Assembly: GCF_040409955.1 (NCBI RefSeq)
Contig: NZ_CP123384.1
Span: 248,001 to 312,000 of the forward strand
DNA length: 64,000 nt
From: Salipiger sp. H15
GTDB taxonomy: Bacteria; Pseudomonadota; Alphaproteobacteria; Rhodobacterales; Rhodobacteraceae
Reading direction: 5' to 3'
Of the stretch, positions 26,990 through 36,671 are shown piece by piece; positions within the stretch are counted from its first letter, which is position 1, and each line of letters opens with the position of its first letter. The position numbers were made by a program, and so were the translations under genes. Below the pieces are notes generated by a model that was not told the origin of the DNA, did no database searches, and was given only the letters and a program-made list of their open reading frames with translations.

Positions 26990-27683
26990 GGTCTCGGCGA
27001 TCCACAGCTTCTACGGCAAGGCGCATATCCTTGACGGGCTCAGATTCTCGGTCGCGCGGGGCGAGGTGGTGGCGCTGCTCGGGCGCAACGGCGCGGGCAA
27101 GACCACCACGATGAAATCGGTGATGCAGCTGGTGCAGCCCCGGCAGGGCTCGGTGCGCTTCGAGGGGCGCGAGTTGGTCGGCCTGCCGGCCTACCGCGTC
27201 GCCAAGGCCGGGATCGGCTACGTGCCCGAGAACCGGCGGGTGTTCAGCGACCTGACGGTGTTCGAAAACCTCGAGGTCGGCCGCCAGCCCCGGCGCGAGG
27301 GCGCACCGCATTGGACGGTCGAGCAGCTTTTCGAGCTTTTCCCCAACCTCGCCGAGCGCAGGAACAACCGCGGCAAGCACATGTCGGGCGGCGAGCAGCA
27401 GATGCTCACCATCGCCCGGACGCTGATGGGCAACCCCGCGCTCCTGCTGCTGGACGAGCCTTCCGAGGGCATCGCGCCGGTGATTGTCGAGCAGATGGCG
27501 CGCAGCATCCTCCGGCTCAAGGCCGAGGGGCTGACCGTGCTGATCTCGGAACAGAACCTGCATTTCGCCCGCGCCGTCGCCGACCGGGCGATCATCCTCG
27601 AGGCCGGGCGCAAGAAGTTCGACGGCAGTTTCGAGGCGCTCGAAAATCAACCGGAAATCCGGGACGCCTACCTCTCGGTCTGA
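26982..27683 (+). CDS. ABC transporter ATP-binding protein, LivF type
   Basis: The 233-aa ATPase has Walker A GRNGAGKTT (34-42), signature MSGGEQQMLTIARTL and Walker B LLLLDEPSEGIAPVIV, a LivF hallmark. The ATG at 26982 gives MLEVSAIHSFYGKAHILDGL, the normal family start, and lies inside the end of the LivG-type gene. With it, the transporter (binding protein, fused permease, two ATPases) is complete. Confidence 0.93.
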   Translation: MLEVSAIHSFYGKAHILDGLRFSVARGEVVALLGRNGAGKTTTMKSVMQLVQPRQGSVRFEGRELVGLPAYRVAKAGIGYVPENRRVFSDLTVFENLEVGRQPRREGAPHWTVEQLFELFPNLAERRNNRGKHMSGGEQQMLTIARTLMGNPALLLLDEPSEGIAPVIVEQMARSILRLKAEGLTVLISEQNLHFARAVADRAIILEAGRKKFDGSFEALENQPEIRDAYLSV

Positions 27684-27766
27684 GATTGACGCCAAGTAGC
27701 GCCAGCTCGACGTTGCGATGAGCGCCTCTCCGCCCTAGGTGTGGAACAGACGGAGGAGTGCAGACC

Positions 27767-28213
27767 TTGGCCGAGATACCGAAAGCCCGCACCAGCGAAG
27801 ACCATGGCTACCTGCTCGACGAGCAGGTCGGCTTCCTGCTCCGCAAGGCCTACCAGCGCAGCTGCACCCTCTTCGCCGAGCGCGTCGAGGCGCGGCTGAC
27901 CCCGACGCAGTTCGCGGTGATGCACCGCCTCGCCGAGGTGGGGCCGATGTCGCAGAACCTGCTGGGCCGGTCGGTGGCCATGGACGCGGCGACGACCAAA
28001 GGCGTGGTCGACCGGCTGACCGCGCGGGGCCTGCTGCGCACCGAGCGCGATCCCTGCGACCGGCGGCGGCACCTCGTCTCGCTCACCGCCGAGGGGGTGG
28101 CGATGGTCGACACGGCGACGGATGCGGCGATCGAGGTCAGCGCCGACACGCTGGACCCGCTGAGCAGGCGCGAGCAGGAAACGCTGATCCGGCTGCTCGG
28201 CAAGATCGCCTGA
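27767..28213 (+). CDS. MarR-family transcriptional regulator
   Basis: The protein (148 aa from a TTG at 27767) has a winged helix with RLTPTQFAVMHRLAEVGPMS, DAATTKGVVDRLTARGLLRT and DRRRHLVSLTAEG, as in MarR proteins that sense aromatic or other small acids. The start is chosen because GGAGGAG ends eight bases before the TTG; a GTG at 27758 would abut that ribosome-binding site. It follows the ABC operon by about 80 bp on the same strand and may regulate it. Confidence 0.88.
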   Translation: MAEIPKARTSEDHGYLLDEQVGFLLRKAYQRSCTLFAERVEARLTPTQFAVMHRLAEVGPMSQNLLGRSVAMDAATTKGVVDRLTARGLLRTERDPCDRRRHLVSLTAEGVAMVDTATDAAIEVSADTLDPLSRREQETLIRLLGKIA

Positions 28214-28216
28214 GCG

Positions 28217-29017
28217 CTAGAGCTCCATCACCAGCGGGCAGTGGTCCGACACTTCCGGTACGCGCACCACGTCGAAGCCGCGCACCGCGTCCAGCGCGCT
28301 CACCAGCATGTAATCCGCGAACTTGCCGGGCTTGGCATACTGCGCGCTGCGCGTGCCGTCGAAACCGCGCGCGGTGACGAGCTCGGTCATCCCCGCCTCC
28401 TCCAGCAGCTGCAGCGTGGCGCTGCCCGGCTCGACGTTGAAATCCCCGCAGGCGACGCGCAGGTCGCCCGGTTCGGCCACCTGTTCGAGCAGGGTGAGGA
28501 AGCGCCGCGCCTGCACCGCGCGCTCGGGCGTGTCGAGCTTGCCGCGCAGGTCGCGCAGCCCGTGCATCTGCGCGATGCTGACCGCCCGCCCCTGCGCATG
28601 GTCGAAGACCCGCACCGCGTGGCCATTGCGCGAGCGCGGATGTTCGCCGAAGCCGTCCGGCGCATAGCCCTTGTGCACGAAGCCCTGCGCCTGCCCGATG
28701 ACCGGCAGCGCGTGGTGCACGAAGGTCGCCAGCCCCCAGCGCGAGGGCACCGGCGTCTCGCCATCCCAGAGCATCCCCTGCGCCGCCGGGCAGAAGATCG
28801 CCACATGCTCCGGCAGGGCCGCCGCCACCTCGGCGAAGAGGTTGGCGCGCTGCGGCAGCACGTGGTCGCCGTCGCGGTAGATCAGGTCCGCCTTGTCGGT
28901 CTCGGGGCTGTGGATCACCTCCTGCAGGCAGAGCACCTCGGGCGCCTCCGCAGCGAGATAGGTCAGCAGCGGCGCGTGCAGCGTGCCGCCCCAGCCGTTC
29001 AGAGACATGATGCGCAT
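28217..29017 (-). CDS. Endonuclease/exonuclease/phosphatase-family hydrolase
   Basis: The 266-aa protein has the DNase I-like fold marks: MRIMSLNGWGG at the start, VLCLQEV (metal-binding Glu), VACGDFNVEPGS (GDFN) and VSDHCPLV at the end (SDH). Such enzymes cut phosphodiesters in DNA, sphingomyelin or phosphoinositides; no signal peptide is present, so a cytosolic role is likely. Start at 29017 follows GGGAGGG. It ends 3 bp from the convergent MarR gene. Confidence 0.88.
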   Translation of the reverse strand: MRIMSLNGWGGTLHAPLLTYLAAEAPEVLCLQEVIHSPETDKADLIYRDGDHVLPQRANLFAEVAAALPEHVAIFCPAAQGMLWDGETPVPSRWGLATFVHHALPVIGQAQGFVHKGYAPDGFGEHPRSRNGHAVRVFDHAQGRAVSIAQMHGLRDLRGKLDTPERAVQARRFLTLLEQVAEPGDLRVACGDFNVEPGSATLQLLEEAGMTELVTARGFDGTRSAQYAKPGKFADYMLVSALDAVRGFDVVRVPEVSDHCPLVMEL

Positions 29018-29036
29018 CGCCTGCCCTCCCACGAAA

Positions 29037-29065
29037 AACCCCGGGACGCGGAACGCCCCGGGGTT
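29037..29065 (-). terminator. Rho-independent terminator after the RND operon
   Basis: AACCCCGGG (29037-29045) pairs with CCCGGGGTT (29057-29065) over an 11-base loop, and on the minus strand the stem is followed by TTTTTCG. It lies 32 bp after the stop of the RND transporter gene and ahead of the hydrolase gene on the same strand. Confidence 0.85.
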
Positions 29066-29097
29066 CAGGCTAGCGGAACGGGCCCGGCAGGGAAACG

Positions 29098-32000
29098 TCA
29101 GGCAGCCGCCTTGCCGCCCTTCACCTTGTGCACCAGCCGCATGACCAGCACGTAGAAGCCCGGCACGAGGAAGATGCCGATCACCGTCGAGGCCAGCATC
29201 CCGCCGATCACCCCGGTGCCGATGGCGTTCTGCGCCGCTGCCCCCGCTCCGCTGGCGGTGGCCAGCGGCACCACGCCGAGGATGAAGGTCAGCGCGGTCA
29301 TCAGGATCGGCCGCAGGCGCAGCTGCGCCGCTTCCCTGGCGGCCTGCGCGATGGTTCGGCCCTGCCGCCTCAGGTCCTCGGCGAACTCGACGATCAGGAT
29401 CGCGTTGCGCGCCGCAAGGCCGATGGTCGTCAGGATCCCCACCTTGAAGTAGACGTCGTTCGACTGGCCGAACCAGTAGGCCGCCAGAAGCGCGCCGAAG
29501 AGGCCGACGGGCACCGACAGCATCACCGAGAAGGGGATCGCCCAGCTTTCGTAGAGCGCCGCCAGCGCGAGGAAGACCACGAGGCCGGAGATGGCATAGA
29601 GCAGCGGCGCCTGCGCGCCCGACTGCTGCTCCTGGTACGAGAGCCCCGTCCAGGCAAGGCCGTAGCCCCCGTCCATGCCCTCGACCAGTTCCTGCATGAC
29701 CTCCATCGCCACGCCCGAGCTGACGTCTGCGCTCGGCGAGCCCGAGACCTCGATCGCCTGCGTCGCCGAGTAGCGCTGCAGCTTCGGCGCCACCGGCTCC
29801 CACTCGGTCTTCATGAAGGCCGAGAAGGGCACCATCTCGCCGTCCGAGTTCTTGGCGTACCAGTCCATGATGTCCTCGGGCTGCATGCGATGCTGCGCGT
29901 CGGCCTGCACGATCACCGGGCGCAGCTCGGAGCCGAGGATGAAGTCGTTCACCTCGCTGCCCGAGAAGATCACCGAGAGCATGGAGTTGATCTCCGACAG
30001 GGTGAGCCCGAAGCTCTCGGCCTTCTCGCGGTCGATGGAGATGCGCAGCGCGCTCTCGTCCTCGGTGCCCGAGACGCGGACGTTGGCGATCTCGGGACGG
30101 GCAGCGGCCAGCGCCTCGAGATTGTCCGCCGCGTCCTGCAGCGCCTCGATGCCGTTGCCCGCCTGGTCGACGAGGTAGAACGAGAAGCCGCCGGTGTTGC
30201 CGAGGCCGCGGATGGCGGGGGGCTGCATCACCATGATCTGCCCGGCCCGGCTCGACGCAAAGGCGGCGGTGGCCCGCGCCGCGACGGCGCTGGCGGACAG
30301 CTCGGGATGGCCCTCGCGCACCGCGAAGTCGCGCAGCTTGACGAAGACCATGGCCTGGTTCTGCCCCGAGCCGCCGAAGCCGAAGCCGAGCGAGGCGAAG
30401 GTGCTCTCGACCGCCTCGCCCTCCTGGTTCAGCAGGTAGTCCTCGACCTGCTCGAGCGTCGCCAGCGTCTGCTGCGTGGTTGCGCCCTCGGTGAGGTTGA
30501 TCATGGTCATCAACACGCCCTGGTCCTCGGCCGGGATGAACGAGGAGGTCAGCCGCTCGTTGACCATCCACGCCCCGCCAAGCGCCGCCGCCAGCACGAT
30601 CAGCACCAGCGCGGGCATCTTCAGCGACCAGTCCACCGCGCGGCCGTAGCCCTCGGTGACCCTCGCAAGCCCGGTGTTGAACCAGCGCGCCGGCGGGAAT
30701 TTCGCCGGGCCGTGCGCGGGCCGCAGCAGCCGGGCCGACATGGGCGGCGAGAGGATGATCGCCATGATGAGCGAGATCGCCATGGCCGCGACCATGGTGA
30801 TCGAGAACTGCCGGTAGATCACCCCGGTGGAGCCGCCGAAGAAGGCCATGGGCAGGAACACCGCCGCCAGCACCACGTTGATCCCGACGAGCGCGCTGGT
30901 GATCTGGCTCATCGAGCGTTTCGTCGCCTCGTAGGCCGAGAGCTTTTCCTCGTCCATCAGGCGCTCGACGTTCTCGACCACCACGATGGCGTCGTCGACC
31001 AGGAGACCGATCGCAAGCACCATGGCGAACATGGTCAGCGTATTGATCGAGTAGCCCGCCACCATCAGCACGCCGAATGTGCCCAGCAGCACGACCGGCA
31101 CGGCGATGAGCGGCACCAGCGTGGCGCGCCAGCTCTGCAGGAAGACCAGCAGCACGGCGAGCACCAGCACCACCGCCTCGAAGAGCGTGTGATAGACCTG
31201 CTCGATCGACAGCTCGACGAAGGGCGAGGTGTCGTAGGCGGTGCGGAACTCCACCCCCTCGGGCAGCGCGGCGCTCAGCTTGTCGAGCTGCGCCCGGACG
31301 GCGGCGGCGGTGTCGACGGCATTGGCCCCGGTCTCTAGGTTGACCCCGAAGCCCGAGGAATTGAGCCCGTTGAACCGCGAGTCCCCGCCGTACTCCTCCT
31401 GCCCGATCTCGACCCGCGCCACGTCGCCGAGCCGCACCACGCCGCCCTCTTCGGACGAGCGCAGCAGGATCGAGTCGAACTCGTCCACGGTGGTCAGCTG
31501 GCTCTGCGCGGTGATCGTCGCGGTGAACTGCTGACCCCTGGTGGTGGGCTGCTCACCCAGAGAGCCGACCGAGACGGTGGAGTTCTGCGCCGAGACCGCG
31601 CTCACCACGTCCGAGGCGGTGAGCTGGTAGCGCGCCAGCGACAACGGATCGAGCCAGATGCGCATGGCATAGCCCGAGCCGAAGCTCTGCACGCCGCCCA
31701 CACCCTCGGTGCGCTCGATCGGCCCTTCCACCGTGGTCGACATGATGTCGCCCAGCTCGACCGTGCTGTAGGTGCCGGTGGTGTCGACCAGCGCGCCGAC
31801 CATCAGGATCGACGAGGACGAGCGCGAGACCCGCACGCCCTGGCTCTGCACCGAGGTCGGCAGGCGGCTTTCGACCTGGCTGACCTTGGATTGCACCTCG
31901 TTCTGCGCATCCACCGGATCGACGCTCTCGTCGAAGGTGATCTCGATCGAGGCGGAGCCCTTGGAGGAACTCGAGGTCATGTAGAGCATGCCCTCCAGCC

Positions 32001-32211
32001 CGGTCATCGCGTCCTCGATCTCGCGTGTCACCGAGTTCTGCACCGCCTCGGCGGTGGCGCCGGTATAGGTGGCCGAGACGCGCACCGTGGTGGGGGCGAT
32101 GTCGGGATACTGGCTGACCGGCAGCGTGACCACCGCCAGCGCGCCCGCCAGCATGGTGAGGATCGCCAGCACCCAGGCGAAGACCGGGCGCGCGATGAAG
32201 AAATTGCCCAT
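29098..32211 (-). CDS. RND efflux pump inner-membrane transporter (AcrB/HAE1 type)
   Basis: The 1037-aa protein has the AcrB layout of twelve membrane helices and two large periplasmic loops. It starts MGNFFIARPVFAWVLAILTM, contains the proton-relay Asp pair in GLLVDDAIVVVENVERLM (around residue 400) and ends helix 12 with GTGVIGGMLASTVIGIFLVP. It exports hydrophobic compounds with the periplasmic adaptor encoded 4 bp upstream. No outer-membrane TolC partner lies beside it, so a channel encoded elsewhere must be used. Confidence 0.95.
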   Translation of the reverse strand: MGNFFIARPVFAWVLAILTMLAGALAVVTLPVSQYPDIAPTTVRVSATYTGATAEAVQNSVTREIEDAMTGLEGMLYMTSSSSKGSASIEITFDESVDPVDAQNEVQSKVSQVESRLPTSVQSQGVRVSRSSSSILMVGALVDTTGTYSTVELGDIMSTTVEGPIERTEGVGGVQSFGSGYAMRIWLDPLSLARYQLTASDVVSAVSAQNSTVSVGSLGEQPTTRGQQFTATITAQSQLTTVDEFDSILLRSSEEGGVVRLGDVARVEIGQEEYGGDSRFNGLNSSGFGVNLETGANAVDTAAAVRAQLDKLSAALPEGVEFRTAYDTSPFVELSIEQVYHTLFEAVVLVLAVLLVFLQSWRATLVPLIAVPVVLLGTFGVLMVAGYSINTLTMFAMVLAIGLLVDDAIVVVENVERLMDEEKLSAYEATKRSMSQITSALVGINVVLAAVFLPMAFFGGSTGVIYRQFSITMVAAMAISLIMAIILSPPMSARLLRPAHGPAKFPPARWFNTGLARVTEGYGRAVDWSLKMPALVLIVLAAALGGAWMVNERLTSSFIPAEDQGVLMTMINLTEGATTQQTLATLEQVEDYLLNQEGEAVESTFASLGFGFGGSGQNQAMVFVKLRDFAVREGHPELSASAVAARATAAFASSRAGQIMVMQPPAIRGLGNTGGFSFYLVDQAGNGIEALQDAADNLEALAAARPEIANVRVSGTEDESALRISIDREKAESFGLTLSEINSMLSVIFSGSEVNDFILGSELRPVIVQADAQHRMQPEDIMDWYAKNSDGEMVPFSAFMKTEWEPVAPKLQRYSATQAIEVSGSPSADVSSGVAMEVMQELVEGMDGGYGLAWTGLSYQEQQSGAQAPLLYAISGLVVFLALAALYESWAIPFSVMLSVPVGLFGALLAAYWFGQSNDVYFKVGILTTIGLAARNAILIVEFAEDLRRQGRTIAQAAREAAQLRLRPILMTALTFILGVVPLATASGAGAAAQNAIGTGVIGGMLASTVIGIFLVPGFYVLVMRLVHKVKGGKAAA

Positions 32212-32215
32212 GCCG

Positions 32216-33442
32216 TCAGCCCTCGTTGCCCGCCGCCGCGCCCGGTGCCGGAGCCCCGCCGAAACTGTCACTCGTGCCGTCGGTCCGGGTGACCACCCCG
32301 GTGTCCGAGATCACCACGTCCACCGGGCTAACCGCCGCACCGTTCTGCAGGTTGCGCAGACCGTCGACGATGAGCCGCTCGCCCGCCTCGACACCCTCGG
32401 TGACGATCCATGCGTTGTCGTAGCTGCCCTGCGAGGAGAGCGTGCGCTTCTCGGCCTTGCCGTCCACGAGGACGAAGGCGGTCAGCGTGCCGTCCGAGGC
32501 GCGCGAGGTGGCGCCCTGCGGCACGAGGATCGAGCTCGTCGTGCCGAAGGTCAGCTTCACCCGCAGGAACTGCCCCGGCAGGATGCCGCGGCGCGGGTTG
32601 TCGAAGCGCAGCCGGATCACCGAGGTGCCGGTGGTGGTCGAGACGCTGACCGGGGGCGAGACGAACGTGCCCTGCCCCTCGAACATCGCGCCGTTCTCGA
32701 GCTCGAGCTCGGCCTCGATCCGCTCGCCCCGGGTGAGCGAGCCCTTGGCGAGCCGCTCGCGGGTCTGCTGCACGCGGGTGATGGATTCCTGCACGTCGAC
32801 GTAGATCGGGTCGATCCGCGTCACCGTGGTCAGCTCGCCCTCCTGGTTGGCGGTGACGAGATCGCCGACCGAGACCTCGGGCAGCACGGCGATGCCGTCG
32901 ATCGGGCTGGTGATCTCGGTGCGCTCGAGGTCGAGATTGGCCAGCTCGCGCGCCGCCTGCGCCGCGCTCAGCGTCGCCTTGGCCTGCATCACCGCCACCT
33001 CGGCGGTATCGACGTCGGCGGCCGTGACGCCGGTGCCGACCAGCTTCTGGTAGCGCGCGAGCGTCGTCTCGGCGCTGCGCAGCGCGGCCTCGGCCCCGGC
33101 GACGTCGGCCTCGGCGGCATCGACGTCGGCCTGATAGGTGTCGCCGTCGATGCGGAAGAGCACAGTGCCCTTCTTAACATCGCTGCCCGGCTCGTAGAGG
33201 ATCTCCGAGATCACCCCCGAGACGCGCGGCCGGATTGCCACCTCCTCGAAGGCGGTGGAACGGCCCGGCAGGGTCACCGAATAGGGCACATCGGTCGGCG
33301 CAAGCGTGATCACCCCCACCTCGCGCGCGGCGGCCGCGCCCTGCGGCGCGTCCTGTGCCAGCAGCTGCGGGGCCTGTGAGAGGGTGAGCGCGAGCGCTGC
33401 GGCAAGGACGCGGACGGTCCGGGGGGTGCGGCTAGACGCCAT
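32216..33442 (-). CDS. RND efflux periplasmic adaptor subunit (AcrA type)
   Basis: The 408-aa membrane-fusion protein has a signal peptide ending LSQAPQLLA-QD, a biotinyl-lipoyl half-domain (VRPRVSG-like IRPRVSGVISEILYEPGSDV), an alpha-helical hairpin of about residues 105-170 and the beta-barrel segment LRFDNPRRGILPGQFLRVKL. It has no lipobox cysteine, so it is likely a soluble or weakly anchored periplasmic protein. ATG at 33442 follows AAGGAGAAG. It is the first gene of the two-gene pump operon. Confidence 0.94.
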   Translation of the reverse strand: MASSRTPRTVRVLAAALALTLSQAPQLLAQDAPQGAAAAREVGVITLAPTDVPYSVTLPGRSTAFEEVAIRPRVSGVISEILYEPGSDVKKGTVLFRIDGDTYQADVDAAEADVAGAEAALRSAETTLARYQKLVGTGVTAADVDTAEVAVMQAKATLSAAQAARELANLDLERTEITSPIDGIAVLPEVSVGDLVTANQEGELTTVTRIDPIYVDVQESITRVQQTRERLAKGSLTRGERIEAELELENGAMFEGQGTFVSPPVSVSTTTGTSVIRLRFDNPRRGILPGQFLRVKLTFGTTSSILVPQGATSRASDGTLTAFVLVDGKAEKRTLSSQGSYDNAWIVTEGVEAGERLIVDGLRNLQNGAAVSPVDVVISDTGVVTRTDGTSDSFGGAPAPGAAAGNEG

Positions 33443-33596
33443 CTTCTTCTCCTTCGGTCGATCGCCCGGGCAAACACCGCCCGCGCGGAACACCTGATAC
33501 GCGCCAATGATGTTCTTCCGTCGCGGCAATTCAAAGACAATCTCTGACCTTTTCGTGAACGGCGAAGACCCCGTCCTGTCCGGCACTCAGAATGAA

Positions 33597-33624
33597 AAAG
33601 GGGCGCGCCGCGGCACGCCCCTTT
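33597..33624 (-). terminator. Rho-independent terminator after opgC
   Basis: AAAGGGGCG (33597-33605) pairs with CGCCCCTTT (33616-33624) over a GC-rich loop, and the minus strand continues TTTTTCATT. It lies 21 bp past the opgC stop and closes the opg operon. Confidence 0.85.
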
Positions 33625-33645
33625 CCCTGTTCCGTCCGGTGGATG

Positions 33646-34884
33646 TCAGCCCACCCGGCGCTGCGCCGTCTTGGCGACGATGCCGCCGGCTGCCGCCTGC
33701 TTAGCCTCGCGCGCCGCGGGCTTTCGGGCCTGGGCGATCCAGGCCACGACCAGCATGATCGCGACCCCGAGCGGCGGCAGGCACCAGCCCATCCAGACCG
33801 CCTCCGGATTGCCCGCCATCAGCCCCTGGAAGGCCAGCGCGACGATCGTGCCGGTGCAGAAGACCAGCAGGCCCTGCTGGCCCAGCAGCCGCAGCGGCGC
33901 CGCGCCCTTGCTGGCGCAGGCCCGCGTCACCGACGGCAGGCAGGACACGATGTAGGCCAGCGCCAGGATGTTGAGCAGCCGCGGCAGCGCCACGAAGGTC
34001 TTGTCATGGGTGGTCAGGTGGAACGGGATGCCGGCCTGGTAGAGCCGCGCCATCTGGTGGTTGATCACCGCGCCGAACTCGGGGATGAACTTCCACGCCA
34101 CCACCATCACGCAGTAGCCGACGCTCGCCCAGAAGAGCGGGCGCGAGACCGGCACGAAACGCTCGCCGCGGCGCATGGCCAGGCCGGTGAGCATGCCGAT
34201 GGCGAAGAGCAGCTCCCAGGCGATCGGGTTGAAGAACCAACCGCCCGGGTTGGGGAAGTTCGGCAGGTTGAGCCGCCAGAGCCCGGCCACCATCCACACC
34301 CCAAGCGCGGTCCAGAGCAGCGCCTTGGGTTTCCACAAACCCAGCAGCAGCATGGCGGGCGCGAAGAACAGCAGCACCGAATAGGCCGGCAGGATGTTCA
34401 CGTAGCCCAGCTGGTGGGTCAGCGCCGCGATCCCGAAGACCGCCTCGCCGGTGTTGTTGAACACCTGCCGCAGGTTGATCTGCTCGAGCAGCTCGGGCAC
34501 GTTGTAGATGCCCGCCGCCGCCGCGAAGATGCCGATCGCCCAGACCGTCATCAGGATATGCGCGCGGTAGAGCGTCCAGGCGCGCTTCCACATCGGCAGC
34601 ACGCCGTTCAGCAGCCCGTGCTCTGCCCGCGCCTCGGCCGAGAGCTTGCCCGAATAGGCCAGCGCCGCGGCGAGGCCCGACATGATGAAGAACGCCTCGG
34701 CCGCATCGGAATGCGCGAAGTTCCGGATCGTCAGGTACTCGTAGGGATTCCCCGGCACGTGGTCGACGAAGATCATCACCAGCGCCAGCCCGCGCAGCGC
34801 GTCGATGCGCAGGTCGCGCGGACGGCGCGCCTGGGCCGACTTGGCGCCCGGGAAGGAAACGAGTTTGTGTTCAGGCTGCGGCAT
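33646..34884 (-). CDS. opgC: OpgC-family integral membrane acyl (succinyl) transferase
   Basis: The 412-aa protein begins MPQPEHKLVSFPGAKSAQAR and then shows the OpgC start RDLRIDALRGLALVMIFVDH, followed by about ten membrane segments. OpgC transfers succinyl groups to osmoregulated periplasmic glucans, making them anionic; in Rhodobacter the family is linked to OPG substitution. The ATG at 34884 is preceded by AGGAGG seven bases upstream and lies 14 bp inside the end of opgH, so the two are translationally coupled. Confidence 0.9.
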   Translation of the reverse strand: MPQPEHKLVSFPGAKSAQARRPRDLRIDALRGLALVMIFVDHVPGNPYEYLTIRNFAHSDAAEAFFIMSGLAAALAYSGKLSAEARAEHGLLNGVLPMWKRAWTLYRAHILMTVWAIGIFAAAAGIYNVPELLEQINLRQVFNNTGEAVFGIAALTHQLGYVNILPAYSVLLFFAPAMLLLGLWKPKALLWTALGVWMVAGLWRLNLPNFPNPGGWFFNPIAWELLFAIGMLTGLAMRRGERFVPVSRPLFWASVGYCVMVVAWKFIPEFGAVINHQMARLYQAGIPFHLTTHDKTFVALPRLLNILALAYIVSCLPSVTRACASKGAAPLRLLGQQGLLVFCTGTIVALAFQGLMAGNPEAVWMGWCLPPLGVAIMLVVAWIAQARKPAAREAKQAAAGGIVAKTAQRRVG

Positions 34885-36661
34885 GTCGTGCCTCCTGTCC
34901 GGAGCCCGGCTGCGGTTGCGGCGCCACGGGGGCACCGCTCCAGCGGGCGTGAATGTCACGGTAGGCACGCACCACCGGTGCGGGGTCCAGTTCGTCGGGA
35001 GTGATGAAGAGCTTGTGGGTCAGCGGGCGCGAGCTCCACGAGATCAGCACAGGCGCAAACAGCATCGGCAGGCAGACCGGCAGCAGCCACGGCACGAGAT
35101 CGGGCGAGAGCCAGGCGGTCACGGTCAGCGCCACGGCGCCGGTCACGGTGATCCAGAGCCCGGCGCGGATGCCCTGCACGAGGGTCAGCTGCCCCTCGCC
35201 GCGCTGGCTCGCCGGCCAGCCACCGTCGCGGCCGGACAGCACCTGCAGCACGGCCTTGGTCTGGTACATCAGCATGAGCGGCGCGACGAGCGAGGTCAGC
35301 ACCACCTCGGTCATCACCGACCAGAAGGCGCGCATCGCCCCGCCGAAGCCGCGGACCCGGCGGGTCAGCGCGCTTTCGATGAGGATGGCGAACTTGGGCA
35401 TGATGAGCAGGCCGAAGATGCCGATCATCAGCGCGATCATCTCCTTCGTGCGGTCGCTCGGGAAGACCGGGAACAGCAGGTGCGGCTCGGGGAAATAGTC
35501 CGGCGGCGGCGCGGTCACGGCGGCGATCACCGAGGCCACGAGGAAGCCGAACCAGAGCAGCGACACGAGGTAGGAGAAGATGCCGAGCACGAAGACGAAG
35601 CGGCTCCACGGCGCGAGGCCCGGCGCGAAGAGCAGCCGGATGTGCTGCAGGTTGCCCTGGCACCAGCGGCGGTCGCGCTTGGCGAAGGAGAGCAGGTTCT
35701 CGGGCCCTTCCTCGAAGGAGCCGTCGATGCTGGCATCGACCTCGACCTTCCAGCCGGCGCGCGCCAGCAGGGCGGCCTCGACGTAGTCATGGCTGAGGAT
35801 GTGACCACCGAAAGGCGGCTTGCCCTGCAGCTCGGGCAGGCCGCAGCTCTCGGCGAAGGCATTGACCCTCACTATGGCATTGTGCCCCCAGAACGGGCCG
35901 GTCGCCCCCTGCATCCGGGCGAGCCCGCGGGTGAAGACCGGACCGTGGAAGGCCGCGGCGAACTGCATGGCGCGGCCGAAGAAGCTGCGCCCGCCGACGA
36001 TGCGCGGCAGGGTCTGCAGAAGGCCGATCTGCGGATCGGCCTGCATGCGCGCGACCATCCGGCGGATCGCCTCGCCCTCCATGAGGCTGTCGGCGTCGAG
36101 GATCACGGCAAGCTCGTAGGCCCCGCCGGAGCGGCGGAAGAAATCCTCGATGTTGCCGGCCTTGCGGCCGCGGTTGTCCTCGCGGCGGCGATAAAAGATG
36201 CGCCCCTGCCCGCCCGTCTCCTCAAGCAGGCGCACGAAGGTCCGCCGCTCTTCCGCGGCATTGCTCTCGTCGCGCGTGTCCGACAGGATCGCCACGTCCG
36301 CACTCACCCCGGCGGCGATGATCGAGCGGTCCATCGCGGCGATGCGCGCGAAGGTGGCCACCGGATCCTCGTTGCAGATGGGCACCAGCACGACCGTGCG
36401 CGGCTGCGGCATCTGCAGCTCGGCCGCCGCCCGGCGGCGCAGCGGCACCAGCCCGCAGAGCGCGAGCGCGGCACCCCAGGCAAGCCAGGCAGTGGTCACG
36501 AGGATGAGCCCCGCACGCACGAAGTCCCACACCTCGACCCCGTCCTGCAGGGCCACTTCCAGCAACAGCCCCGTGGCTGTGCCGGCAGCGGTCAGCGCGA
36601 AGACGGCGGCGAATAGGCGGGTGGCGACCGTTTTGCGGTCGGGCGAAGGCAGAACAGGCAT
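34871..36661 (-). CDS. opgH: Glucan biosynthesis glucosyltransferase OpgH
   Basis: The 596-aa GT2 membrane enzyme polymerises beta-1,2-linked glucose for osmoregulated periplasmic glucans. It has LVPICNEDP (94-101 region), SDTRDES, the metal-binding LDAD (188-191), GHILSHDYVEAALL and the acceptor-site RRWCQGN, plus several membrane segments on both sides. It is much shorter than E. coli MdoH (847 aa) since the long cytoplasmic N-terminal region is missing; a separate 60-aa gene sits in that place. It starts 10 bp after that small gene. Confidence 0.93.
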   Translation of the reverse strand: MPVLPSPDRKTVATRLFAAVFALTAAGTATGLLLEVALQDGVEVWDFVRAGLILVTTAWLAWGAALALCGLVPLRRRAAAELQMPQPRTVVLVPICNEDPVATFARIAAMDRSIIAAGVSADVAILSDTRDESNAAEERRTFVRLLEETGGQGRIFYRRREDNRGRKAGNIEDFFRRSGGAYELAVILDADSLMEGEAIRRMVARMQADPQIGLLQTLPRIVGGRSFFGRAMQFAAAFHGPVFTRGLARMQGATGPFWGHNAIVRVNAFAESCGLPELQGKPPFGGHILSHDYVEAALLARAGWKVEVDASIDGSFEEGPENLLSFAKRDRRWCQGNLQHIRLLFAPGLAPWSRFVFVLGIFSYLVSLLWFGFLVASVIAAVTAPPPDYFPEPHLLFPVFPSDRTKEMIALMIGIFGLLIMPKFAILIESALTRRVRGFGGAMRAFWSVMTEVVLTSLVAPLMLMYQTKAVLQVLSGRDGGWPASQRGEGQLTLVQGIRAGLWITVTGAVALTVTAWLSPDLVPWLLPVCLPMLFAPVLISWSSRPLTHKLFITPDELDPAPVVRAYRDIHARWSGAPVAPQPQPGSGQEARHAAA

Positions 36662-36671
36662 GTCCGGGTCC